Below, in pieces: positions 54,065 to 63,873 of a stretch of 64,000 nt of DNA. How positions within the stretch are numbered: the first letter of the stretch is position 1; the number at the start of each line of letters is the position of its first letter. The translations under genes were made by a program, and so were the position numbers. The DNA is from Flavobacteriaceae bacterium PS02337 (GTDB taxonomy: Bacteria; Bacteroidota; Bacteroidia; Flavobacteriales; Flavobacteriaceae), in assembly GCA_029959285.1 (NCBI GenBank), contig JASCOE010000002.1, forward strand, positions 534,963 through 598,962, in the 5' to 3' direction. The notes beneath the pieces were generated by a model, which searched no databases, was not told where the DNA came from, and was given only the letters and a program-made list of their open reading frames with translations.

Positions 54065-54979
54065 ATGGATTATAAAAATCATTTATCAAAATCAGTGCTG
54101 GATTTTCAAAAAAACATTTTCTCGCTGGCTAATTGTACTTGGCATTGTAATACAGGGGGAGTTTTAAGATTATTATCTCTATTTTTCTTTTTTCTATACT
54201 GTAATGGGGTAAATGCACAAAACGATTCAGTCGAAAAAAAAAAGGCAACTGCTATTTTTTTAAGCCAGCCGAATTTCAGTATGCACAAGGATAATTATTT
54301 TATTACAGGTACTTCTTTCAGAGATGGTCCATCAATTAACAATTCAGATGTTAAATTCCAGATAAGTTTTAAATATCGAATAAATCAGAAACCATTATTT
54401 GATAACGTATACTCCTATCTCACCTACACCCAGAAATCTTTTTGGGATGTCTATCAGAAATCAAGTCCATTCGGCGATATAAACTTTAATCCCGGCCTTG
54501 GCCTTATAAGACCCTACATGAATAAAAAAGGACGATTAGGATATTATTCCTTAATGCTTGAGCATGAGTCAAATGGCAAAGACAGCATCTCTTCAAGAAG
54601 CTGGAATTTTATTTCGTTTAACTGGGGTGCAGAAGTAAGTCCAAAATTAATTATTGATGCAAAACTAACCATTCCATACGGCTCGTTATCAGATAATCCC
54701 AAACTGTCTAAATACATTGGATACGGAGATCTTGCTTTCACTTATATTTTCATTCCTCAAAAACTTTACGCAAAGGTAATAGTAAAAAAAGGAGCTGACT
54801 GGGACTGGAGAGGATCAATTGAAACACAGCTGTTTTACAAAGCAATTCCGACTTCAAATCTGTATATGATGGTTCAGGCTTTTCATGGGTATGGTGAAAA
54901 CTTACTGCAGTATAATCAACAGGCCAGTATGATTAGATTTGGATTTGTGCTCAAACCAAATTTCATGAATTTCTTTTGA
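54065..54979 (+). CDS. pldA: Outer membrane phospholipase A (PldA/OMPLA family)
   Basis: A 304-residue protein with a signal peptide (about residues 32-52, cleavage after VNAQ). The active-site motif LEHESNGKDSISSRSWN gives His167, Ser169 and Asn181, at a constant offset of 25 from the E. coli triad His142, Ser144 and Asn156. The conserved SSPF and NPGL blocks of the family precede it. It hydrolyses phospholipids that reach the outer leaflet of the outer membrane. Confidence 0.92.
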   Translation: MDYKNHLSKSVLDFQKNIFSLANCTWHCNTGGVLRLLSLFFFFLYCNGVNAQNDSVEKKKATAIFLSQPNFSMHKDNYFITGTSFRDGPSINNSDVKFQISFKYRINQKPLFDNVYSYLTYTQKSFWDVYQKSSPFGDINFNPGLGLIRPYMNKKGRLGYYSLMLEHESNGKDSISSRSWNFISFNWGAEVSPKLIIDAKLTIPYGSLSDNPKLSKYIGYGDLAFTYIFIPQKLYAKVIVKKGADWDWRGSIETQLFYKAIPTSNLYMMVQAFHGYGENLLQYNQQASMIRFGFVLKPNFMNFF

Positions 54980-55290
54980 ATACAGGCCGTTTATAAACTG
55001 AAAATATTAAAAATAAAGGTTTATGGGCGCAATATGTCTAAAAGAAACACCAGCTGTCCGCTTCAATATTAAATATGCCTGCTTAAAACAGATTGTCTTT
55101 TCACAAAATATTTAATTTGCCTTTTTTTGCTTTGTATCAAAGCTCTTAGTAACAAAATCATTTAAGTTTCTAAACCAGTAACTCATAGTGGTTCATTGTT
55201 CAAAAAACTGTAATAATAAAGACATCTAAATGCAGATAGACAGCCTTAATCTATTATCAAAGAATATAAATATTAATAAAAATCGTTATC
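54980..55290. other. Gap between pldA and the DUF6515 gene
   Basis: These 311 bp carry no gene and no clear terminator or promoter that I can support. Confidence 0.4.
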
Positions 55291-55809
55291 ATGAAAATTA
55301 AAAATTCACTAATCGCTCTATTACTAAATTTATCAGCAGTCCTGACAGTTCATGCTCAGCACCGGGCAACAGCAAAAATTACAGTTACTAAAACAATTCC
55401 TCACAGCAGAGTAAGTGTTTATAATGGAGTAAATTACCATTATGCTGATGGAATTTATTACCGTCCTTACCAAGGAGGCTATACAATTGTTAGACCGCCT
55501 GTAGGGATTCATGTAAATGTTTTACCACCTGGTTTTGCAACTCTTATTCTCGCAGGGACATCCTACTATTATTTGAATGACGTATACTACATCCAGATTC
55601 AGCCAAATATTTATAAGGTAGTTGAAAAACCTGATGAGAAGATAATATGCCTTGAACATTCCGAATTTATTTCACAACTCCCGCAAGGCGCCGAATCAAT
55701 TTCAATAAACGGTAAAAATTATTACCGCGTTAACGACATCTATTACGAAAAGATTACTTCTGAGAATGGAGAAATCAGCTATAAAACAGCAGGTAAAAAG
55801 ACAAAATAA
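55291..55809 (+). CDS. DUF6515 family exported protein
   Basis: A 172-residue protein with a signal peptide (cleavage near VHAQ) and repeated short Tyr-rich motifs (GVNYHYADGIYYRPY, then GTSYYYLNDVYYIQ, then GKNYYRVNDIYYEK). The three related G-x-x-YY...D-x-YY units are the DUF6515 feature. Function is unknown; it is probably periplasmic or surface-associated. Confidence 0.85.
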   Translation: MKIKNSLIALLLNLSAVLTVHAQHRATAKITVTKTIPHSRVSVYNGVNYHYADGIYYRPYQGGYTIVRPPVGIHVNVLPPGFATLILAGTSYYYLNDVYYIQIQPNIYKVVEKPDEKIICLEHSEFISQLPQGAESISINGKNYYRVNDIYYEKITSENGEISYKTAGKKTK

Positions 55810-55835
55810 ATCAGGTGGACCTGACATATTTTATG

Positions 55836-55890
55836 CCGCAAAAAGTTAAATTATTTCTCCTATTAATAGAAAGACATTTACTTTTTGCGG
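55836..55890. repeat. Inverted repeat CCGCAAAAAGT ... ACTTTTTGCGG
   Basis: Perfect 11-bp arms (55836-55846 and 55880-55890) have a 33-nt spacer, just downstream of the DUF6515 gene. The spacer is long for a terminator. Confidence 0.6.
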
Positions 55891-56124
55891 TAAAAATGCT
55901 GCAACGCTGTTTTTTGAAAACTAGAATTAAATGCAAATTTACTGGAAATCACACATTAAATATAGCGAAATTACACCAATGGCGTATCTTTTATACTAAT
56001 GGCGTGCACATAAAAACACACTTAGAAGAAGTGCTGCAAATCATGAAAGATTATCCAGCTGAAAAAAAAACAGCAGCTGCTGAAGTGCCTGCTGCTATTA
56101 AATTATTACATTGAAATTCATTTT

Positions 56125-56967
56125 TTAAAAGTTAACCTTATCGGGATCGAGTCCTGAACTTCCGATGTCCTTCATTTTATCGATTGTCTGCATATCTGCT
56201 TTATCAATTTCAAATCCCCATACCTCAAAGTTTTCAATTATACGATTAGGTGTGATTGATTTTGGAAGCGGAATTACCTCATTCTGCGATGCCCATCGAA
56301 TGCAGAGCTGGGCTACAGTCTTGTTGTATTTGGTGGCAATATCCTGCAGACTTTGGTTTTCAAGAAGCCTGCCCGTACCAAGAGGACTCCATCCCTCGAC
56401 AATTATATCATTTATTCTGCAGAAATCCACTGTTTGCTGCTGTCTGAAACCTGGATGATACTCAATTTGATTAACCATTGGTTTTATTTCTGCCGCATCA
56501 ATCAAAGGCTGGAGATGGTGAGGCAGAAAATTACTTACTCCTATTGATTTTACCAGACCCTCAGAGCATAATTCTTCAAGGGCACGCCAGGTATACAGAT
56601 TTAGCTCCTGCCAGTTCCTAAACTGATGACCTGCTGCAGGCCAATGGATTAAGTACAGATCCAGATAATCTAGCTGAAGATCCTGAAGTGTTTTACGAAA
56701 TGCCTTCTTTGTTTTTTCATAGCCACGCTCAGTATTCCAAACCTTACTGGCGACAAAAAGACTTTCCCTATCCACACTGCTTTGCTTTAGCGCTCTGCCA
56801 ATAGCTGTTTCATTACCATATACAGCCGCGGTATTAATATGACGATAGCCCGCTTCGATCGCTTTGGTGACCCCTAGAACAGTAGTCTGGTCGTTGGGGG
56901 TCTGCCATGTACCGTATCCTATAGCAGGAATTTCAATATTATTAACAAGTTTCATACTTTTTAACAT
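56125..56967 (-). CDS. Aldo/keto reductase
   Basis: A 280-residue TIM-barrel reductase. Conserved blocks are the AAVYGNE Tyr, VASKVWN Lys and YLIHWPA His of the catalytic tetrad, plus the cofactor stretch IPLPKSITPNRIIENF. It reduces aldehydes and ketones with NADPH. It is the last gene on a minus strand redox cluster with two SDRs and a zinc alcohol dehydrogenase, and may share control with the AraC regulator. Confidence 0.93.
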   Translation of the reverse strand: MLKSMKLVNNIEIPAIGYGTWQTPNDQTTVLGVTKAIEAGYRHINTAAVYGNETAIGRALKQSSVDRESLFVASKVWNTERGYEKTKKAFRKTLQDLQLDYLDLYLIHWPAAGHQFRNWQELNLYTWRALEELCSEGLVKSIGVSNFLPHHLQPLIDAAEIKPMVNQIEYHPGFRQQQTVDFCRINDIIVEGWSPLGTGRLLENQSLQDIATKYNKTVAQLCIRWASQNEVIPLPKSITPNRIIENFEVWGFEIDKADMQTIDKMKDIGSSGLDPDKVNF

Positions 56968-57089
56968 TATAAAATTATATTATCAGAAAGATAATAAAAT
57001 TGCATTTATTGCGAAAAACCCGCAACATAACTCAGGTCCCTCCAGTGCCCGAAGTCTGAGCTTTATTATTTATTAATCTAAGATTTTCA

Positions 57090-57836
57090 CTACCAATTTT
57101 GAGAAGTAGGAGCCACAGTAATATCATTAACAGATGTTCCTTTTTCTTGATTAAGAATAAAAACAACGGCGCTGGCTATTGCCGAGGACTTTATAGAAGC
57201 CTGGCTATTAACCTCTTTGGCTAATATGCTTCCGTTCTCGTCAGTAACTTTGTCTGCCCATCCTGTATCTATAGTACCTGGACTTACCATTGCTACCTGT
57301 ATATTATGTTTTGTCCCTACTTCTTTACGCAGGCTTTCAGTCATCCCGGCAATAAAGAATTTAGTAGCACTGTAAACACCGGCACCTTCACCGGTACGCA
57401 TGCCGACAACCGAAGACATGTTTACAATTGTCCCTGAATTATTCTCAACCATACCAGGAAGAAACGCGGCAATCCCATTTAAATATCCTTTAATATTAAC
57501 ATCCACCATTTTATTCCAATCAGCAAGCACAGCATCTTTCCAGTAGGAAAAAAGCATTAAACCAGCATTGTTCACCAGATTATCTACTTTTCCATATTTT
57601 TCTCTGCAGAAAGTTTGCACATGCTGCATTTCATCTGCACTGCTTACATCTGCAGTCATGTAAACTGCTCTGCCGCCCTGAGCTGTAATTTCATCAGCAA
57701 GTTTTATCAGCTTTTGTTCATTTCGTGCTATAAGCACAACAATCCCTCCCTGTGAGGCTATATATCTAGCACTTTCAGCCCCAATACCTGATGAGGCTCC
57801 AGTGATTACAGTTACTGTATCTTTTATATTATTCAT
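57090..57836 (-). CDS. SDR family oxidoreductase
   Basis: A 248-residue short-chain dehydrogenase. It shows the Rossmann TGASSGIG motif, NNAGLM, catalytic Ser in MSSVVGMR and YSATK (Tyr-x-x-x-Lys). The C-terminus ends TVAPTSQNW. It follows the next SDR gene by 28 bp on the same strand. Confidence 0.93.
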   Translation of the reverse strand: MNNIKDTVTVITGASSGIGAESARYIASQGGIVVLIARNEQKLIKLADEITAQGGRAVYMTADVSSADEMQHVQTFCREKYGKVDNLVNNAGLMLFSYWKDAVLADWNKMVDVNIKGYLNGIAAFLPGMVENNSGTIVNMSSVVGMRTGEGAGVYSATKFFIAGMTESLRKEVGTKHNIQVAMVSPGTIDTGWADKVTDENGSILAKEVNSQASIKSSAIASAVVFILNQEKGTSVNDITVAPTSQNW

Positions 57837-57864
57837 TTTACTTCTCTTTAAAGGCTGTTACTTT

Positions 57865-58662
57865 TTATTTTTTTGCGGATTCAGGTTCTGAGATAATCCT
57901 GTGCCTCTGTGCCTTCTGCGACTCACTCTGCAGCCTGTTAAGCACATCTCCCATGTATTCGGTATCGTCGCTGCCATAGACATATTCGTGATGCGACATC
58001 AATGCGTAGTAAGCCCTCTGCGCCACCTCTGCAGGATCGTCTTTTTTCATTGAACCGACAGTTGTATCTGCCTGTCCTGCATTTTTAAAAAAGTTCGTCT
58101 CAGTGGCTCCGGGCATCAGCAGGGTCATTGACACATTGCTGGTTCTGATTTCATTACGCAGTGCATAAAAAAAAGAATTAATAAATGCTTTACTTGCACC
58201 ATAAACAGCTTCAAAAGGGATAGGAGCCGTACCTGAGACCGAGGAAGTAATAAGAACCTTACCCTTGTTTTTCTGCACCATGTCTTTGATAAAAAGTTTT
58301 GACATATGCACAACTGAGTCAACATTTAAACGGATCAGTTCCAGCTCTCTTTCAAGCAGTGTTGAATGTATAAAATCTCCTCCGTAACCCTGTCCTGCGT
58401 TTAAAACTAATACATCAATCTGATGGCCCGCATCTGTACTCCAACTTTTTAATGAAACAATATCATCGAAACTGCTTAAGTCAGCTGCATATGTATGCAC
58501 CTTTACCTTAAATTTTTCAAGTTCTTTCTTGGTTTCATCTAGCTTTTTCTGGCCTCGTGCAACTAGAATTAAATCAAAATTATTCTGAGCAAATATTTTG
58601 GCCAGTTCGTATCCAATACCATTAGACGCCCCGGTAATCAAGGCTAATTTTTCATTTTTCAT
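57865..58662 (-). CDS. SDR family oxidoreductase
   Basis: A 265-residue short-chain dehydrogenase with TGASNGIGYE, LNAGQGYG, Ser in TSSVSGTAP and YGASK. It is more closely related to the DltE/YqjQ-like SDR type than to its neighbour, on the look of the first helix and C-terminus. It lies between the alcohol dehydrogenase and the other SDR. Confidence 0.92.
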   Translation of the reverse strand: MKNEKLALITGASNGIGYELAKIFAQNNFDLILVARGQKKLDETKKELEKFKVKVHTYAADLSSFDDIVSLKSWSTDAGHQIDVLVLNAGQGYGGDFIHSTLLERELELIRLNVDSVVHMSKLFIKDMVQKNKGKVLITSSVSGTAPIPFEAVYGASKAFINSFFYALRNEIRTSNVSMTLLMPGATETNFFKNAGQADTTVGSMKKDDPAEVAQRAYYALMSHHEYVYGSDDTEYMGDVLNRLQSESQKAQRHRIISEPESAKK

Positions 58663-58692
58663 TATACTTATTAATTTAATTATTATAGAATC

Positions 58693-59868
58693 TTAGAATT
58701 TTTCAGCATCAATTACGTAGCGGTATCTAGCCTGTTTTGCAATAATCTTTTCATAAACTTCATTTATTTCAGCAGGATCAATTGTCTCAACAGTAGGATA
58801 TATTTTCTTTATTGCACAGTAATTGATTACTTCCTGAGTTTCTGGAATCCCGCCGATAAGTGAACCATTAAAATTGACACCATTAGCTACAAAGGAAAAA
58901 TTGTTGAAGGACAGATCTTTGGCAGGCAGTCCAACCTGTGTGTAGGTGCCGCCAGGTTTTACTAGAGAAACATAGGCTCCCAGATCATAGCTCGCGGGTA
59001 TGCTGCTGATCATAAAATCCAAGGTTCCTTTGTAAGCAGCCAGTTTATCGATAGAATCGACAACCACAACTTCTTTAGCTCCAAAAGCTTTTATATCATC
59101 AACTTTCTCAGAAGAAGTAGTAAAAGCTAATACTTCAGCACCTTTCGAAACTGCAATTTTAACTGCCATATGTCCAAGGCCGCCTATTCCGGCAACACCA
59201 ATTTTCATACCACTGTTAACTTCTACTTTCATTAATGGAGAATACGTAGTAACGCCAGCACACAACAATGGCGCAGCTTCTTTTAAAGGAAGATTTTCAG
59301 GGATTTTTATAGCAAAACTTTCTTTTACCACAATATTATTTGAATAACCACCCTGCGTTATTCCAGTCGGAGACTGCTTGCTAGCAGTTCCGTAGGTCAT
59401 CACGGTAGCTCCTTTGTCGCAGTGCTGCTCTTGTCCTTCAATACAGCTGTCGCAGGTCCCGCAACTGTCTACCATACATCCAACTCCTGCTTTATCTCCA
59501 ACTTTGAAACCTCGAACATTAATTCCTACCGCAGAGACAATACCTGCAATTTCGTGCCCAGGTACAAGAGGATACTGCTGACTGCCCCACTCTCCACGCA
59601 CCGTATGGATATCGCTGTGGCAGACTCCGGAAAATTTAATATCAATTACAATTTCATCATCACCTACCTGACGGCGTTCAAATTCCCATGCGGAAAGTTT
59701 ACCACTACTGTCTCTCGCGGCAAAACCCTTTGATTTCAAATTTTTCTTTTCAGCTATTGGCGTCTCATTGATAGTTTCTGCAAATGCGACATTATTAGCA
59801 ACAAAAAGTCCAGTACCGGCAAGTGCAGCCTTCTGAATAAACTCTCTTCTTGAATTATTTTTTTTCAT
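58693..59868 (-). CDS. Zinc-dependent alcohol dehydrogenase with Tat-type signal
   Basis: A 391-residue MDR protein. The catalytic zinc site is CHSD ... GHE, and the structural zinc site is C-x-x-C-x-x-C with CGTCDSCIEGQEQHC. The Rossmann motif is GIGGLGHMAVKIA. It is YahK/cinnamyl-alcohol dehydrogenase-like. Unusually, the N-terminus carries a Tat-like signal (NSRREFIQKAALAGTGLFV, with an Ala-x-Ala site near residue 30). This would export a cofactor-containing fold. It is the first gene of the cluster, transcribed away from the AraC gene's end. Confidence 0.9.
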   Translation of the reverse strand: MKKNNSRREFIQKAALAGTGLFVANNVAFAETINETPIAEKKNLKSKGFAARDSSGKLSAWEFERRQVGDDEIVIDIKFSGVCHSDIHTVRGEWGSQQYPLVPGHEIAGIVSAVGINVRGFKVGDKAGVGCMVDSCGTCDSCIEGQEQHCDKGATVMTYGTASKQSPTGITQGGYSNNIVVKESFAIKIPENLPLKEAAPLLCAGVTTYSPLMKVEVNSGMKIGVAGIGGLGHMAVKIAVSKGAEVLAFTTSSEKVDDIKAFGAKEVVVVDSIDKLAAYKGTLDFMISSIPASYDLGAYVSLVKPGGTYTQVGLPAKDLSFNNFSFVANGVNFNGSLIGGIPETQEVINYCAIKKIYPTVETIDPAEINEVYEKIIAKQARYRYVIDAEKF

Positions 59869-60119
59869 ATAAAGTAATTTAGCTGCTACAAAATTACTTT
59901 ATGATATTAAGAGAGGATTGTCTCTGAAGTCCATATAATATGATAATTCAGTTCATACATGTGTCTGTAAATTTCATAAAATCAACAGGTATAAAAAAAT
60001 AACATGCCGCTAATGCGCACTGTGATAATAAATACTAAATTATTGAGGACCGAAAATGTCAAGAAAAAGGAAAAAGCAGATGTTAAATCTGCCATTGTAA
60101 AAAATGGTGATGTAATAAA

Positions 60120-60989
60120 TTATTTTGATGTAATTCTAGCACTCGAAGGAGATACTCCAAAATACTTTTTATAAAGTCTTGAAAAATGCGCAGGACTCTC
60201 AAATCCAGATTCGTAACAAACATCAGTAATGGGCAGTTCTGTTACAGTTAGTAAATTTTGCGCATGGTTAAGCCTCTTTTCCCTGATCCATTTTGCTGGG
60301 GCTGTTTTATATATTGCACTAAAATCTCTTTTAAAACTCGATAAACTTCTGCCAGATAAGTAAGCGAAATCTTCAAGAGTCAAAGGACTTGTTAAATTCT
60401 CTTCAAGGATTTGTGTAATATCGCTTATAGCCTGCTGCTTTAACTGCAGTAACTGAAGCAATAATGCTCGGTCCGTACTTGCAAGATCATAAAGCAGCTC
60501 CAGCATCTTTAATCTAACCAGACCAGAATCTATTTTATCTGGATCATTAAAATAAGGCTTGATCGACAAAACAAAGGAGCGAAGTGGCTCCTGCACCGTT
60601 CGGACTGTTACTCTGGCCATTTCTTCAGTAGGCACCTCTTTTATTTCGGTCATTTTTATAAAATCTAAAATAAATTCGTCCTTTAAAAAAAACATCAGAC
60701 AATCATAACAATCCTTGTTCTCGAAATTACCGGTCTTATGATAATCAAAACTTATATTTTTCTTTAAAAGAACCATTTGGTTTTTTTCAATAGTGTAAGT
60801 CTTATTTCCATAAGTAATATGCTTTGTGCCTTCGAGTACAAATAGGAGCATATGATCTTGTAAAAACATGGCACCTTTCTTGTCACGGATATGCGTACAA
60901 GATTCTATAATATTGACAGAATCAAGTTTTACAAAATTATTATAGTAAGGTGCATCAATAAGCTGCCCGGGAACCTTGGTTGCTTTCAT
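60120..60989 (-). CDS. AraC family transcriptional regulator
   Basis: A 289-residue regulator with an N-terminal cupin-like ligand domain and two C-terminal helix-turn-helix motifs (LTLEDFAYLSGRSLSSFKRDF and ITDVCYESGFESPAHFSRLYK). It ends with the AraC signature KYFGVSPSSAR. It lies directly upstream of, and in the same orientation as, the alcohol dehydrogenase cluster, so it is a candidate activator of those genes. Confidence 0.93.
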   Translation of the reverse strand: MKATKVPGQLIDAPYYNNFVKLDSVNIIESCTHIRDKKGAMFLQDHMLLFVLEGTKHITYGNKTYTIEKNQMVLLKKNISFDYHKTGNFENKDCYDCLMFFLKDEFILDFIKMTEIKEVPTEEMARVTVRTVQEPLRSFVLSIKPYFNDPDKIDSGLVRLKMLELLYDLASTDRALLLQLLQLKQQAISDITQILEENLTSPLTLEDFAYLSGRSLSSFKRDFSAIYKTAPAKWIREKRLNHAQNLLTVTELPITDVCYESGFESPAHFSRLYKKYFGVSPSSARITSK

Positions 60990-61566
60990 AATCGTTGTAT
61001 TTATATAAAATTACTCGTTTTTTGAGGCCCGGCAATTATATATTTTAAATTTTTTGTTTTTAAGAAAGTTATATTTTATTTCGACGTAAAATTAGCCTAA
61101 AAAATTATTATAAGCTTTATCAATCCGTCCAGATCTTTTGATATTACAGCTCAATATGTAGCATTTATTAAATACTGCAGAGCCCTTTTAATAATCTTCC
61201 TAAGTGTGATAATACAAACATTTTCAGTCAATTGTCTTGCGTTTCAAAAACTCATGTGATTGAATCTTGAATTATATGAACTGAAATAACGTTGTACAAA
61301 TTATTATATATGTTCAAATTCCAGCACTCAGAAACAGAAGGAATGGCGGACAACATATGTCTCGGCCCTTTTGTAGTAAGTATAATTTCTATTCATTTTC
61401 TCTTTCTTTATTTTCTAGTCTAATTCATCAATATCTATGACCTTAATAGTAAAGCGTAATCCTCAGCTGATAATTAAATTTGCTGATTCAAAAATAATAA
61501 GGAAATTCAACAAGGATGTTCATCTGATGTAAAGCTGAAGCCTTGCTTAACTAAAATTGTTTAAAA
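60990..61566. other. Gap between divergent AraC and acetyltransferase genes
   Basis: This 577-bp AT-rich stretch is between divergent genes. Apart from presumed promoters, no gene, repeat or RNA was recognised. Confidence 0.4.
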
Positions 61567-62145
61567 ATGAAAAACGACACCGAATTTGATGATCTAGAAT
61601 TTAAAAAAATGATGAGCGGCGAGATTTACGATATGAAGGACTGCTTAATTCAGCATTATCTAACTAAGGCATCAATGCTTTTGGAGGAGATAGATTCTGT
61701 TCCACGAGCCTCAAGTAAAATTAGAGAAATAAAACTCAGAAGTCTTTTTGGTTCTGCTGGATCTGATTTATCTATTAAACCGGGATTTAATTGTGATATG
61801 GGATTTAATATACATGTTGGAAATAATTTTCTTACTAATTATAATGTTACAATTTTAGATATGGCCAGAGTTGAAATCGGCGATAACTGCATGATAGGTC
61901 CTAATACAGGTATTTTTGCAGTTTCTCATCCTTTGACTTCTTTTGATAGAATTACAATGCAAGGGATTTCAAAACCAGTTAAAATTGGTAATAATGTTTG
62001 GATTGGAGGAAACTCAGTTATCTTAATGGGCGTCAGTATTGGAAATAATGTTATTATTGGAGCTGGTTCAGTCGTAAACAAAGACATTCCAGATAACGCC
62101 GTTGTTGCAGGTAATCCTGCTAAAATTGTAAAATTTACAGTTTAG
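61567..62145 (+). CDS. Maltose/galactoside-type hexapeptide O-acetyltransferase
   Basis: A 192-residue left-handed beta-helix acetyltransferase. Features are the N-terminal helical cap (KMMSGEIYD), the hexapeptide repeats, the active-site His in FAVSHPL, and the closing VIGAGSVVNKDIPDNAVVAGNPAK. It transfers acetyl from acetyl-CoA to sugars. It is a single gene at the right end of the 20-kb block. Confidence 0.93.
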   Translation: MKNDTEFDDLEFKKMMSGEIYDMKDCLIQHYLTKASMLLEEIDSVPRASSKIREIKLRSLFGSAGSDLSIKPGFNCDMGFNIHVGNNFLTNYNVTILDMARVEIGDNCMIGPNTGIFAVSHPLTSFDRITMQGISKPVKIGNNVWIGGNSVILMGVSIGNNVIIGAGSVVNKDIPDNAVVAGNPAKIVKFTV

Positions 62146-62703
62146 TAACTTATTTCTTTTTAACGAAGTCTAACTTTATCTTTCCTCATTTACAACAACA
62201 TATATTATCCTGAAATTCCGAAGATTTTCGGAATAAGTATTGTTTTGTAAAATGGATGGAAAAGTAGCCGTAAATTAGGAAAGACAGATGGCAGATAACT
62301 TGATTATAATGCCTTAAACAGCTTGAATTGCATCTAAATCTGCAGATAAATATAAACTTTCTTAAGAAGCACAGTCTGTATTAATTTAGAATCACGAATA
62401 ATTGGAGATACAAACATCTACTGGATAATCAGAAAAGAATATTATAGTAAATTGAAATCAGGTTTTATTTGCTAAACAAAATATCTTGCATTTGTAAAGA
62501 ATTCCCATTCATCATACAAAAAGAATTTTGAAATAGATTGACATCATAACAACTACGATTACTCAAAAGCCCCATAATAATGCTTTAAGGATACCTTCAA
62601 AATACATCAATTGACAAATAAATAGCAACTATAGATTTTTAAATCTCTAGAAATTCCATAATTTTTTTGTATAATTAAACTGTTTTATCCTATTTTCGTT
62701 TAA

Positions 62704-62819
62704 AGAAATTGTTCAAAATTTCGAGGTACACTTTTTTTCTGTGCCCGTTCTTAAATAGCATATGAAGCCTAGTATTTACTAGGGTTTTAATAAATCAAGG
62801 AGGAACCTCTTTCTCCGCT
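62704..62819 (+). repeat. Direct repeat B: att-like sequence ending in tRNA-Ser-like 3' end
   Basis: This is the partner of repeat A at 42511-42626. TTCGAGGTACACTTTTTT is at 62720-62737, a perfect 16-nt palindrome CCTAGTATTTACTAGG is at 62768-62783, and GGAACCTCTTTCTCCGC is at 62802-62818. The final block resembles the 3' end of tRNA-Ser, and a tRNA-type terminator follows 56 bp later. Confidence 0.75.
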
Positions 62820-62873
62820 GAGAGCTTAAAAAGAGACTTTTCAAAGTTTACAAAAAAGGCTAAAATTCACGGA

Positions 62874-62908
62874 AAACCCTGCAAATCAAACGATTTGCAG
62901 GGTTTCTT
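62874..62908 (+). terminator. Strong terminator, probably the original tRNA-Ser terminator
   Basis: A perfect 14-bp stem (arms AAACCCTGCAAATC, 62874-62887, and GATTTGCAGGGTTT, 62892-62905) with a 4-nt loop precedes CTT. Long stems of this kind commonly follow tRNA genes in Flavobacterium. Here no full tRNA precedes it, only the 3' tRNA-like fragment in repeat B. Confidence 0.75.
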
Positions 62909-62954
62909 CTTTTATACCGCTTTTCAATATTTTCAAAAACAGACAAAATCTTCA

Positions 62955-62997
62955 TGGCGCATTCGTGGCGCAGGCCAAGATTTTAAAAGTGTGCCAC
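62955..62997. repeat. Candidate integrase arm-type sites
   Basis: TGGCGC occurs at 62955-62960 and 62966-62971, and the inverted GTGCCAC at 62991-62997, 100 bp before the integrase. The cassette repeats R1, R3 and R4 have similar TGGCAC sequences. Confidence 0.4.
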
Positions 62998-63098
62998 AAG
63001 ATTTTATCTTAAGTCCCGATATCAAAGGGGTTAAGCACGTTTACATCTTGTTTAAATAAGGTTATAATTCTACATTTACTAATCTAATAAATTGAATT

Positions 63099-63873
63099 AT
63101 GCTAGAGAACAGCTTTGGGTTAATTTTCTTCTTGAAAGTTCCCCGACATGAGAGTAAAATTAGAACCGTTTATTTCAGAATCACCGTTGACGGCATTCCT
63201 AAAGAAGCATCCACCAGACGCCAATGGGATCTGGAGCGATGGAACCAGAAAACTGAAAGAGCAGTCGGAACAAAAGAAGACGCAAAGTCACTTAATTTTT
63301 TTCTGGATTCGCTCACCTCGAAAATCCATGATATCAAAACAGAGATACTCTACAGCGGAAAACCAATAACTTCCCAGAAAATCATGGACTACGTGATGGG
63401 AAGAATAGCGCCGAGAGTAAAAGTGCTTGAAGAATTTCAGAAACATAATAATGAATTGGAGGCATTGGTTGGCAATGGCTACACGGGTGCAACCTTGGAA
63501 AGGTTTAACATAACCAAAAACCACGTGTCAAATTTTATAAAATTCAAATATAATTCTGATGATTTTGAATTTGCCGATCTAGATCTTGAATTTGTAAAAG
63601 ATTTTGAGTTTTACCTGCGGTCTGTCCGCAAATGCAGCAACAATACAACCCTTAAATACATTGCTAACTTCAAAAAAATTGTCATACGTGCACTTGATAA
63701 GGAAATTATAGAAAAAGACCCTTTTAAAAGCTTTAAAGGCAAAAAAACTAAAATTGTCAAAAAGCCTATCTCTGCAAAAGAATTGGCAGAATTGGAAGCA
63801 CATCAGTTTTCGATAGAAAGACTTAGTTTAGTACGCGACATTTTTGTATTCCAATGCTACACAGGACTTGCAT
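63099..63873 (+). pseudogene. Tyrosine-type site-specific integrase, interrupted by an IS element
   Basis: The first 258 residues are a Bacteroidota tyrosine integrase: an N-terminal arm-binding domain (IRTVYFRITVDGIPKEAS) and an SAM-like core-binding domain (NFIKFKYNSDDFEFADLD), reaching the start of the catalytic domain at FQCYTGLA. The reading frame then enters IS sequence and stops at 63908, so about 130 residues, including the catalytic Arg-His-Arg-Tyr set, are lost or displaced beyond the window. It is 280 bp downstream of att-like repeat B, with which it probably once worked. Confidence 0.88.

Larger units (their letters stand above)
62146..63098. other. 953-bp gene-free region with att-like repeat B and integrase-site sequences
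   Basis: No gene is supported. The region holds repeat B, a tRNA-type terminator and short TGGCGC/GTGCCAC repeats, all just upstream of the integrase, as expected for an attachment region. Confidence 0.6.

Noticed and set aside
55815-56114. 99-codon ORF with GTG start
   Set aside because: It contains the inverted repeat 55836-55890, starts with GTG, and has no recognised motif; probably non-coding.
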